Below are positions 1 to 5,529 of a DNA stretch of 10,730 bases, piece by piece (position 1 is the first letter of the stretch; each line of letters opens with the position of its first letter). A program made the position numbers and the translations under genes. Source of the stretch: GCA-003244245 sp032230565 (GTDB taxonomy: Bacteria > Actinomycetota > Actinomycetes > Mycobacteriales > Pseudonocardiaceae); the NCBI GenBank assembly GCA_032230565.1, contig JAVXWL010000249.1, positions 1 through 10,730 on the forward strand. The letters are read 5' to 3'. Under the pieces are notes generated by a model that was not told the DNA's origin, made no database searches, and saw only the letters and a list, made by a program, of their open reading frames with translations.

Positions 1-139
1 AGAGCTTCAGCACGTCGGCGCGTAGCCGGGTGATCTCCTCGGTCTTCTCGGTGGTCGACCGGCACACCTGCGCGAGCACCGCGTCCACGTCCGATTTACC
101 CGAGTAGAGGAACGGGTACAGCGACTCAAAGTCGCTCAT
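1..139 (-). CDS. N-terminal fragment of an unidentified protein, possibly a second SIS-domain protein
   Basis: Only the first 46 codons lie in the window; the gene continues past the left edge. The start is the ATG at 137-139, preceded by a good ribosome binding site (GGAGGTGTCCC, minus strand). The peptide begins MSDFESLYPFLYSG and continues into a charged helical stretch (AQVCRSTTEKTEEITRLRAD). It lies 36 bp downstream of the SIS-domain gene on the same strand, so the two are very probably cotranscribed. The N-terminus resembles, from memory, the leading helix of a second SIS-type sugar-phosphate isomerase found in tandem with GmhA-like proteins, but no diagnostic SIS residues are inside the window. 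Being a gene is well supported; the product is a guess. Confidence 0.6.
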   Translation of the reverse strand, partial: MSDFESLYPFLYSGKSDVDAVLAQVCRSTTEKTEEITRLRADVLKL

Positions 140-175
140 GGGACACCTCCGAGCAGATGATGCAGATCAATGCGT

Positions 176-793
176 TCACCGCAGGACGCTGGGGGCGAGC
201 ACGCCGGGCTGTTCGAAGAAGACGTGCACCAGTTCCCACAGCACGTGATAGGCGGTGACGTGAATTTCCTTGACCACTCGTGGGTCGTCAGAGCGTGCGA
301 CGAGTACGTGGTCGAGCCCTTCGATCCGGGCAATCTCGCCGCCATCGCCGCCGACCAGCGCCACGGTCAGCAAGCCCGCGTCCCGAGCGGTGCGCAGCGC
401 GCGGACAACGTTGGGGCAGTCGCCGTCCGCCGAAATGCCCAGTGCGATGTCGTCGGCCGCTGCGTGTAGCCGCAGCTGTGCCGCGAAACTGTCCTCGAAG
501 CCCCCCAGGCGGGTGATCCCACTCAGCGTCGCAGCGTCATTGGCCAGCGACACGGCCGGTAGCGCGCGTTTCCCCATGATGACCGGGTGCACGAACTCAA
601 CCACGATATGCGCTGCGTCGGCGGCCGCGGAACCGTTGCCGAAGCACAGCAGCCTGCCACCGCGGTGAAACCGCAACGCCATGTCGTAACAGGCGCGGCC
701 CACTGCCTCCGCGTCCTGGCCCAGCGCCCTGGTTGGCTCCGTGCGTCGCTCGAAAGCTCGATCCACCTGGGCACCCGTCAACTCAGCGACCAC
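176..793 (-). CDS. SIS-domain phosphoheptose isomerase-like protein (GmhA family)
   Basis: 205 aa, the usual size for a single SIS domain. The phosphosugar-binding loop is at residues 49-60 (LCFGNGSAAADA, against FGNGGSAADA in typical GmhA), followed by VVEF with Glu66 at the position of the GmhA catalytic Glu. The C-terminal helix EIHVTAYHVLWELVH corresponds to the GmhA helix carrying the catalytic His. GmhA converts sedoheptulose 7-phosphate to D-glycero-D-manno-heptose 7-phosphate in the cytosol. The GTG at 791-793 is chosen because AGGAGG (803-808) lies 9 nt upstream; the frame stays open to a TTG at 820, but that start would sit upstream of the ribosome binding site. It is followed by the gene at 139. 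The true substrate is uncertain, since GmhA-like SIS proteins also occur outside heptose pathways, and no other heptose gene is visible here. Confidence 0.85.
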   Translation of the reverse strand: MVAELTGAQVDRAFERRTEPTRALGQDAEAVGRACYDMALRFHRGGRLLCFGNGSAAADAAHIVVEFVHPVIMGKRALPAVSLANDAATLSGITRLGGFEDSFAAQLRLHAAADDIALGISADGDCPNVVRALRTARDAGLLTVALVGGDGGEIARIEGLDHVLVARSDDPRVVKEIHVTAYHVLWELVHVFFEQPGVLAPSVLR

Positions 794-802
794 TCCTGTT
801 CG

Positions 803-840
803 CCTCCTGGGTTTATACAAAAATCTCAGTTCTTACCCTA
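803..840 (-). promoter_or_regulatory. Ribosome binding site and possible promoter of the SIS operon
   Basis: On the minus strand AGGAGG (803-808) precedes the GTG at 793. Two -10-like hexamers lie upstream: TATAAA (812-817) and TAGGGT (835-840). The first would start transcription inside the ribosome binding site, so the second fits better. No good -35 match is seen. The region is also the 5' flank of the divergent regulator remnant. Confidence 0.35.
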
Positions 841-845
841 GTACC

Positions 846-1535
846 TTGTCCGCTCACCGGCCGCCTCCGAGGCTGCCGGTGAGCGCAGCAGCACTCACGG
901 TGCTCAGACCAGCGCCAGCCGGGTTCATATCCTTGGCTTTGCTACACGGCAGCGATCCCCCTCTGGACGTGGCACAGATCGCCGTGCGCACCGCTTTGCA
1001 CCCCAACACGGTGCGTTTCCACCTCAAAGTGCTCGTCGATGCTGGACTCGCATTGTCGCACCGACTCGCCACGTTCGCCGGAGTCTCCGCTGACGAGGCC
1101 ATCCGTCAGGTGGCCGCCATGTTCGCTGAACTCGGTTTCCAATCGGAACTGGACGGAGGCGGATCACATCGCCGAATTCTGCTGCACGCCTGTCCATTCG
1201 ACGCCGTCGCCAGTAAGCACCCCGACGTGGTCTGCGCAGTGCACCTTAGCTTACTCAGGCAAACCCTCGCCAACCTCGACGCCCCCACCGAGGCCACCGC
1301 ACTCGAGCCATTCGTCACCCCTCATCTGTGCGTCGCGCACCTCGCCGCTACCAGTAGCTGCCCCACCGAATCACCACGGATTCAGCCATCCCGGAGTAGC
1401 TCGGCAAGCACTGCAGCCTCGCTGATGAGCGGATCTTTGCTCGCAGTCAGCAGCGTCAGACCTGTACCTTTCGCCAACTCGCGCAAGTGCGCCAGAGCCG
1501 TCGCCTGCTCCCCTGCGGCGAGCTCGACCCGGTAG
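846..1535 (+). pseudogene. Decayed helix-turn-helix regulator (COG2345/SufR-like) with internal in-frame deletion
   Basis: The reading frame encodes a winged-helix DNA-binding segment (TALHPNTVRFHLKVLVDAGL, about 1-1.05 kb) that jumps after SHRLATFAG straight into the C-terminal sensor part (VSADEAIRQVAAMFAELGF, then HACPF, PDVVCAVHL, ATALEPFVTPHLCVAHL). Full-length relatives are about 200-230 aa and have the wing plus a long helical region in between; here roughly 50-70 residues seem to be missing. After CVAHLAAT no stop occurs, and the frame runs about 150 bp antisense through the 3' part of the DUF488 gene to a TAG at 1533-1535, so the native stop is probably lost. A TAG lies one frame away at 1354-1356. 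No convincing ribosome binding site precedes the TTG at 846 or the GTG at 879. The cysteine spacing CX13C matches the intact regulator at 4144. It may be dead, or a short dominant-negative protein. Confidence 0.6.
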
Positions 1536-1759
1536 CGGCGACGGAACTCAGCGAACCGCTGCGGGTCATGGCTATACCATTTGCGTAACCCCGTCGACGG
1601 TGCGACCTGCTTGCACCACTCGTCGATATCAGCTTTGGACTTAGTCATACCGCGCGGCCACAGGCGATCGACCAGCACTCGGTTCCCGTCCTGATCCGTC
1701 GCCTGGTCATAAATCCGACCCACCTTCACTGTCACAGTGCTCACCGTCGACCAGTTCAC
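1382..1759 (-). CDS. DUF488 family protein (YeaO-like)
   Basis: 125 aa from a GTG at 1757-1759; a GTG at 1742-1744 would give 120 aa, closer to the usual 115-120 aa, so the exact start is open. Family hallmarks are clear: VGRIYD near the N-terminus, RVLVDRLWPRG, IDEWCKQVAPS, LRKWYSHDP, FRRRY, and a C-terminal LTLLTASKD strand. The family is widespread in bacteria as a small cytoplasmic protein of unknown biochemical role. It is convergent with, and overlaps by antisense, the read-through tail of the regulator remnant. There is no obvious partner gene on its own strand; the upstream 400 bp hold no recognisable gene. Confidence 0.85.
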   Translation of the reverse strand: MNWSTVSTVTVKVGRIYDQATDQDGNRVLVDRLWPRGMTKSKADIDEWCKQVAPSTGLRKWYSHDPQRFAEFRRRYRVELAAGEQATALAHLRELAKGTGLTLLTASKDPLISEAAVLAELLRDG

Positions 1760-1863
1760 CCCGGCTTGTCATCGGCCGTGGGAACGGAATGCCGAAAAGC
1801 CTTCCCCGACGCGGTGGGTGCCGCGTAGGTCGGCAGTTGGCTCGACGCGTCCCAGCACCACAT

Positions 1864-1901
1864 CGCTCTCAATAGCCCCACACGCTCTCAATAGCCCCAC
1901 A
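1864..1901. repeat. Perfect 19-bp direct tandem repeat, two copies
   Basis: The unit CGCTCTCAATAGCCCCACA is present at 1864-1882 and again at 1883-1901 with no mismatch and no spacer. As 19 is not a multiple of 3, the duplication would shift any frame crossing it. It looks like a recent slippage or duplication event in the gene-poor stretch. Confidence 0.95.
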
Positions 1902-1927
1902 AAGTCGTCCATGATTTCACTGCGCAC

Positions 1928-1973
1928 GTGCCGCCGACGGCAACTTTCGGTCACAGTTTGCCGTGGGTGGCAC
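1928..1973. repeat. Long imperfect inverted repeat (hairpin)
   Basis: The left arm GTGCCGCCGACGGCAACT (1928-1945) pairs with the right arm AGTTTGCCGTGGGTGGCAC (1955-1973) with a few mismatches or bulges across a 9-nt loop. No T-run follows on either strand, so it is not a classic intrinsic terminator. It could be an RNA stem, a protein-binding site or part of a small mobile or palindromic repeat. Confidence 0.6.
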
Positions 1974-2192
1974 CTCCGCACGCTGCCGTAGTCCTTTGCT
2001 GAGGGTCACTGACAGTGAGGTTCCCCGCCCGCGAGCCGACGGCCGCGATCCCGCCAGCGGGCCCAACTCCGGCGTACTCCTCAGATTGAGCGGATCGAAC
2101 CGATGGCGAAAGGCTGGCGACCGTGGAAAACTCACCGCGGGCGCACCGGTTAGCCGAGGGAGCATCTGGGTCGTCCTGTGGAGGGTGGCGGA

Positions 2193-2942
2193 TTGAAATC
2201 ACGTGCTCCAGGCCACCGGTTTCTCGCTGCCATCGCCGCGCTAGCTGTCTCGGTGGGAATGCTCACCGCCTGCGGCCAGAGCAGAAAAACTGCTGATTTC
2301 CCTCTCCCCACCGACTCCGCGGCAGGCCCCATCGTGTGGCCGGTCCCCATGGAGCCCATGGGGACCGGCATGCAGACGGTCAGCCCCACCTGCACGACCC
2401 AACCGACGGTGGTCCAACAGCACGCGGCGGTGACGCTCGTCAACTCCACGGTGGCCGCCACGCAGCGCTACCAGAGCCTGGGGGCGGCCAAAGCCGACGG
2501 CTACGTACCCATTACCCCGACCGGCCTGAAGGTGGTCCACTACATCCAGGCCGCCTACGTCAATGACGGCCACACCCTCAATCCGGGCGCCATCGAGTCG
2601 CTCGTCTACGCCAACACATCTCACGGGGCCGTCCTGGTCGCTGCGATGTACACGCTCGCGTCGGACCAGGTAGGCCAGATGCCCCCCATGCCTGGCGGGT
2701 GCCTGACCCAGTGGCACACCCACACCAATCTGTGCTTTTCCGACGCTACTGGCGCAGTGGTGGCAACCACGCGGCAAGGACCGTGTCGGCCGGGCTCGAC
2801 CAACCGGGTGACCCAACCACTGATTCACGTGTGGTTGGTCCCGGTACCGGGTGGGCCGCTCACCGTCGACGACTCCGACACCCAAGTGGTACGGGCTGCC
2901 GAGCAGATGTCGCCGGACGTCCCCCGCAACACCATGGCCTGA
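2193..2942 (+). CDS. Putative secreted lipoprotein with conserved His/Cys residues
   Basis: 249 aa from the TTG at 2193, chosen because GGAGG at 2180-2184 sits 8 nt upstream and the start gives a textbook lipoprotein signal: positive MKSRAPGHR, a hydrophobic core, and lipobox LTAC with Cys27. A GTG at 2178 is in frame but overlaps the ribosome binding site. The mature part has a proline/methionine-rich stretch (PVPMEPMGTGM), then a conserved-looking domain: YQSLGAAKADGY (93-104), KVVHYIQAAY (113-122), LVYANTSHG, PGGC-LTQWHTHTNLC (168-181) and PLIHVWLVPVPGGPL (209-223). His175, His177, Cys170, Cys181 and Cys198 could bind metal or form disulfides; this is inference. I do not recognise a named family. 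Its stop at 2940-2942 abuts the folE stop directly, with no room for a terminator between the convergent genes. Confidence 0.8.
   Translation: MKSRAPGHRFLAAIAALAVSVGMLTACGQSRKTADFPLPTDSAAGPIVWPVPMEPMGTGMQTVSPTCTTQPTVVQQHAAVTLVNSTVAATQRYQSLGAAKADGYVPITPTGLKVVHYIQAAYVNDGHTLNPGAIESLVYANTSHGAVLVAAMYTLASDQVGQMPPMPGGCLTQWHTHTNLCFSDATGAVVATTRQGPCRPGSTNRVTQPLIHVWLVPVPGGPLTVDDSDTQVVRAAEQMSPDVPRNTMA
2339..2369. repeat. Perfect 14-bp inverted repeat with 3-nt loop inside the lipoprotein gene
   Basis: GCCGGTCCCCATGG (2339-2352) and CCATGGGGACCGGC (2356-2369) are exact reverse complements separated by AGC. The stem lies about 70 bp after the lipobox codon and encodes the PVPMEPMGTG segment. Such a stable GC-rich stem in the early coding region would be strong in mRNA. 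Confidence 0.95.
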
Positions 2943-3566
2943 TTAGTGGCCCACGCCGGCTAGCGCGAAGAACTCCTGCCGGGAGCGAGCGTCGGCGCGC
3001 AGTGCCCCATGCAGGGCTGAGGTCACGGTGCGCGATCCGGTGGCTCGAACCCCCCGCAGGGACATACACAAATGCTCGGCTTCGATCACCACGCCGACTC
3101 CTTTAGGCGCCAGGTGCTCCTGCAGCGCGTCGGCGACTTGCTGGGTCAGGCGCTCTTGAACCTGCAGGTCCCGGGCGAACATCTCGACTACCCTGGCCAG
3201 CTTCGACAGGCCGAGGATGCGCTCACCGGGCAGGTAACCGACGTGGGCGATACCGTGAAACGGCAGCAGGTGGTGCTCACACAGCGACTGCACCGGGATG
3301 CTCTTGGCGAGCACCAGCTCGTCGTAGCCCTCGTCGTTCGGAAAGGTCGTCAGGTCGAACTCCCGCGGGGTGAGCATCTCGGCAAAGGATCGGGCGACTC
3401 GCCGTGGTGTGTCGGACAGGTGTTCAGACGCCGGATCCTTGCCCAGGGCGATCAGCAGATCGGTCACCGCTTGCTCCGCCGCTAACAGGTCCACTTCCTT
3501 CCTAGGCGAGACAACCCTGAGGCTCGAGTGGCGCACGGGCGCTGACCGCTCGGGCAGTGATGTCAC
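2943..3566 (-). CDS. folE: GTP cyclohydrolase I, type FolE1
   Basis: 207 aa. It catalyses GTP to 7,8-dihydroneopterin triphosphate and formate, the first step of folate and other pterin synthesis, in the cytosol. Zinc-site and catalytic residues are in place: SLCEHHLLPFHG (Cys96, His98, His99) and EHLCMSLRGV (Cys167), then TVTSALHG near the C-terminus, where families usually have TVTSALRG. Conserved TPRRVARSF (53-61) and HVGYLPGERILGLSKLARVVEMFARDLQVQERLT are intact, so it should be active and zinc-dependent. The GTG at 3564-3566 is chosen because it overlaps the usp stop (GTGA) and has GGAGG 7 nt upstream; the open frame extends to 3665 inside usp but without such support. Translational coupling to usp suggests stress-linked expression. 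It may be an extra copy beside a housekeeping folE elsewhere; that cannot be told from this window. Confidence 0.95.
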   Translation of the reverse strand: MTSLPERSAPVRHSSLRVVSPRKEVDLLAAEQAVTDLLIALGKDPASEHLSDTPRRVARSFAEMLTPREFDLTTFPNDEGYDELVLAKSIPVQSLCEHHLLPFHGIAHVGYLPGERILGLSKLARVVEMFARDLQVQERLTQQVADALQEHLAPKGVGVVIEAEHLCMSLRGVRATGSRTVTSALHGALRADARSRQEFFALAGVGH

Positions 3567-4057
3567 GCGGGCACCTCCGCAGCCGCCGACGTCAGCGTCC
3601 TGAGGCTGGCCATCGCGGGGGGAATGACGAGTACGGGGCAGGTAGCGTGCCGTGCGCAGTACCAACTCACTGATCGGTGCAACATCTCTATCGCCCGGGC
3701 GCCGTGACCGACGACCAGCAAATCCGCATCAGCGGCCTGCGCAACCAATCCTGAGCCGGCGGGTCCCCGGACTACCGTTTGTTGGACGGCAACCTGCCTC
3801 GCCTCAGTGCCAACCCGCGCCAGTGCGGCGGCTACGACCTGCGCGAGTTCCCGCTCGGCCCGTGCTCGCTGCTCGGTGATGGATGGCACCGGCTCGGCGG
3901 TGACTGCAGCTTCCCATCCCCTGGCCAATATCGGTGTCCAGCAGCGGACCGCTCGGACCCGAGCAGCTGCGCGCCCCGCATACGTCAGCGTCCACCGCAG
4001 CGCCGTGTAGCTGGCCGGGGAGCCATCGACACCGACTACCACTAGCTGCTCGTTCAT
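3563..4057 (-). CDS. Universal stress protein (UspA family), single domain
   Basis: 164 aa. The N-terminal strand and loop VVVGVDGSPAS (Asp11) and the C-terminal DADLLVVGHGA...SVSWYCARHATCPVLVI pattern are typical Usp. The ATP-binding loop GX2GX9G(S/T) is degenerate: the residues after VGHGA are RAIEMLHRSVS, shorter than usual and without the central glycines, so nucleotide binding may be weakened. Cys133 (WYC) and Cys140 lie next to this loop. The ATG at 4055-4057 is preceded by GAGGAG. It is the first gene of a usp-folE operon, coupled by a GTGA stop/start overlap, and divergent from the SufR-like regulator. Usp proteins in actinobacteria are commonly induced by hypoxia, nitric oxide or stasis; no DosR-type box was seen here. 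Confidence 0.92.
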   Translation of the reverse strand: MNEQLVVVGVDGSPASYTALRWTLTYAGRAAARVRAVRCWTPILARGWEAAVTAEPVPSITEQRARAERELAQVVAAALARVGTEARQVAVQQTVVRGPAGSGLVAQAADADLLVVGHGARAIEMLHRSVSWYCARHATCPVLVIPPAMASLRTLTSAAAEVPA

Positions 4058-4143
4058 CTTTCAGTCTCCTCGCACTTCTATCACCATGATATACTAACGT
4101 TAGAACTCGAATGAGTGCTTCGTCAACAGGAGTTGGTTCTAGA
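4058..4143. promoter_or_regulatory. Shared divergent promoter region with palindromic operator CTAACGTTAG
   Basis: Between usp (minus) and the regulator (plus). The perfect 10-bp palindrome CTAACGTTAG spans 4094-4103. A plus-strand -10 TATACT (4090-4095) and a minus-strand -10 TATCAT (4086-4091) face each other and overlap, so one protein bound at the palindrome could block both. The minus start would give about a 20-nt leader with GAGGAG. For the regulator, AGGAG (4128-4132) serves the ATG at 4144. No strong -35 was found for either promoter, which suits activator- or repressor-controlled promoters. Operator function is inferred from position and symmetry. Confidence 0.5.
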
Positions 4144-4839
4144 ATGGAGTCCCGGGAAGCGCAGATCGCCGCGATCGCCGCACTGGACGAGCCGACCCGT
4201 CGCCGGCTGTACGACTACGTGGTGCGCCAACCTGCGCCGGTCAGCCGCGACGATGCCGCCGCAATCCTGGAACTGCCGCGCACCACCGTGGCGTTTCACC
4301 TCGACCGGCTCGTCGATGAGGACCTCCTCGACGTGATCTACGAGCGCCGCACCGGCCGCACCGGCCCCGGGGCGGGCCGACCAGCCAAGCTCTACCAGCG
4401 ATCGCAGCACCACGTAGCAGTGTCACTGCCCCAGCGCCGCTACGACCTCGCCGGCCAGCTGTTATCCGGTGCGCTTGAAGACGCCGAACGCTCCGGGAAC
4501 TCACCGCGGGCGATCCTCGATCAGCGGGCCTACCAGCTGGGCAAGGAGCTCGGCGAAACGACGCGCGAGGCCGACGCCGACGCCAACCGAAACACTACGC
4601 TGCGGCTACTCGAAACGTATGGCTTCGAGCCTCGGATCGAAGCTGGGGAGATCGCACTCGCCAACTGTCCTTTCCACACGCTGGCGCAGGCGTACACCGA
4701 ACTCGTATGTGGAATGAACCTACGCCTGCTTGAGGGTCTGCTCGACGGTCTGGGCCACACCTGCCTCACCGCCCGGCTGGACCCCATCCCGCCGCACTGC
4801 TGCGTCCGCCTAGCACCGATGCCCGACGCCGAGCCCTAA
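4144..4839 (+). CDS. SufR-like winged-helix transcriptional regulator with C-terminal cysteine cluster
   Basis: 231 aa. The N-terminal ArsR/SufR-type HTH runs from LDEPTRRRLYDYVV (14-27) through LPRTTVAFHLDRLVDEDLL (44-62), with a wing containing GPGAGRPAKLY (74-84). A helical middle follows, then the sensor part FEPRIEAGEIALANCPFHTLA...LVCGMNLRLLEGLLDGL...ARLDP...CCVRL with Cys175, Cys189, Cys207, Cys219 and Cys220. SufR-family repressors ligate an Fe-S cluster through cysteines in this region, so redox or Fe-S sensing is likely by family analogy. The ATG at 4144 is preferred (AGGAG 11 nt upstream, family-like N-terminus); the ATG at 4111 is in frame but lacks a ribosome binding site. Divergent from usp-folE over a short shared promoter, it probably represses itself and that operon. 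No suf genes are nearby, so it may be a specialised paralogue. Confidence 0.85.
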   Translation: MESREAQIAAIAALDEPTRRRLYDYVVRQPAPVSRDDAAAILELPRTTVAFHLDRLVDEDLLDVIYERRTGRTGPGAGRPAKLYQRSQHHVAVSLPQRRYDLAGQLLSGALEDAERSGNSPRAILDQRAYQLGKELGETTREADADANRNTTLRLLETYGFEPRIEAGEIALANCPFHTLAQAYTELVCGMNLRLLEGLLDGLGHTCLTARLDPIPPHCCVRLAPMPDAEP

Positions 4840-4880
4840 CAGCTCCGCTGGAAGTGCGAAAAGGGTTTCACCTCGGGGGG

Positions 4881-5438
4881 TCACAGCCCGTCCTGGCCGC
4901 GAACAGGTTCCATTTGGCAGTCACTTACGCGGGCAGCGGCGCGGAACGCGTTGAAAGCTTCTGCACTGAACAGCACGAAGCGGACCTCGCGAACCCGGGT
5001 GGGCGTGTTCTGCGCGGTCGTCAGCGCGATCCGGGCAGCGTCGGCCAGCGGCCACCCGTAGACGCCGGCGGACACTGCAGGAAACGCGACGGTCTGGGCA
5101 CCGAGCTCATCGGCCACCCGCAGCGACTCGCGGTAGCAGGACGCGAGCAGCTCCGAGCGGTCCTCGGACTCGGTGTACACCGGACCGACGGTGTGGATCA
5201 CCCAGCGAGCCGGCAGCTTGCCCGCGGTGGTGGCGACCGCCTGGCCGGTGGGCAGACCGTCCGGATACCGGCTGGTCCGCAGTTCCCGGCACTGCGCCAG
5301 AATCGCGGGACCGCCGCGGCGATGAATCGCGCCATCGACCCCGCCCCCGCCGAGCAGCGAGCTGTTGGCGGCATTGACCACTGCGTCGACGTTCTGTTCG
5401 GTGATATCGCCCTGCACCAAGAGGATCTGCGCAGCCAT
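4881..5438 (-). CDS. Macrodomain protein, O-acetyl-ADP-ribose/ADP-ribosyl hydrolase (MacroD/YmdB type)
   Basis: 185 aa, a stand-alone macrodomain of usual size. Hallmarks: ILLVQGDITE (5-14), VVNAANSSLLGGGGVDGAIH (20-39) with the Asn-Asn and catalytic Asp of the MacroD class, WVIHTVGPVY (79-88) and the phosphate loop FPAVSAGVYGWP (119-130). Such proteins remove ADP-ribose from acidic residues or hydrolyse O-acetyl-ADP-ribose in the cytosol. The ATG at 5436-5438 starts the domain exactly; the open frame to 5495 adds residues not expected in the family. A -10-like TACTTT ends 6 nt before the ATG, suggesting a leaderless transcript. It is convergent with the SufR-like gene (about 40 bp gap) and divergent from the EspG-like gene. 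No ADP-ribosyltransferase partner is visible. Confidence 0.92.
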   Translation of the reverse strand: MAAQILLVQGDITEQNVDAVVNAANSSLLGGGGVDGAIHRRGGPAILAQCRELRTSRYPDGLPTGQAVATTAGKLPARWVIHTVGPVYTESEDRSELLASCYRESLRVADELGAQTVAFPAVSAGVYGWPLADAARIALTTAQNTPTRVREVRFVLFSAEAFNAFRAAARVSDCQMEPVRGQDGL

Positions 5439-5463
5439 TACTTCAAAGTAGCGACTGGCTGGT
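5439..5463. promoter_or_regulatory. Leaderless promoter of the macrodomain gene with small inverted repeat
   Basis: TACTT-CA-AAGTA (5439-5450) is a 5-bp-arm inverted repeat. Read on the minus strand it supplies TACTTT (5445-5450), a TANNNT -10 six nt before the macrodomain ATG, as in leaderless actinobacterial genes. Whether the symmetry is an operator is unknown. Confidence 0.4.
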
Positions 5464-5529
5464 ATGGCAGACTCCTCGCACCTGCGCGCATACACCGTGG
5501 CTCACGAAGAACACGATGAGGGGATCACC

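Larger units (their letters stand above)
1760..2192. other. Gene-poor stretch between DUF488 and the lipoprotein gene
   Basis: About 430 bp with no convincing coding sequence. Overlapping open frames on both strands (for example minus-strand 1769-1981) have no recognised domain and differ in frame. The stretch contains a 19-bp tandem duplication (1864-1901), a long imperfect hairpin (1928-1973) and a small perfect stem TCACT-GAC-AGTGA near 2010. It probably holds the promoters of both flanking divergent genes, possibly with remains of a degraded gene. Confidence 0.5.

Noticed and set aside
812..817. TATAAA as -10 of the SIS operon
   Set aside because: Transcription from it would start inside the AGGAGG ribosome binding site; TAGGGT at 835-840 fits better, though it too is weak.
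1864..1901. CRISPR array
   Set aside because: Only two adjacent copies with no spacer, and no cas genes.
1769..1981. Minus-strand small ORF in the gene-poor stretch
   Set aside because: It has no recognised domain, crosses the 19-bp tandem duplication and has no ribosome binding site; noted only as a possible remnant.
2241..2885. Long minus-strand ORF opposite the lipoprotein gene
   Set aside because: It is a shadow frame of GC-rich coding DNA with low-complexity Gly/Arg/His composition and no domain.
3567..3665. Extended N-terminus of FolE
   Set aside because: It overlaps usp coding sequence by about 100 bp; the GTG at 3566 has a ribosome binding site and the GTGA coupling to usp.
4058..4110. 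DosR-type hypoxia box upstream of usp
   Set aside because: No GGGAC-type palindrome matching the known DosR consensus was seen; the only clear symmetry is CTAACGTTAG.
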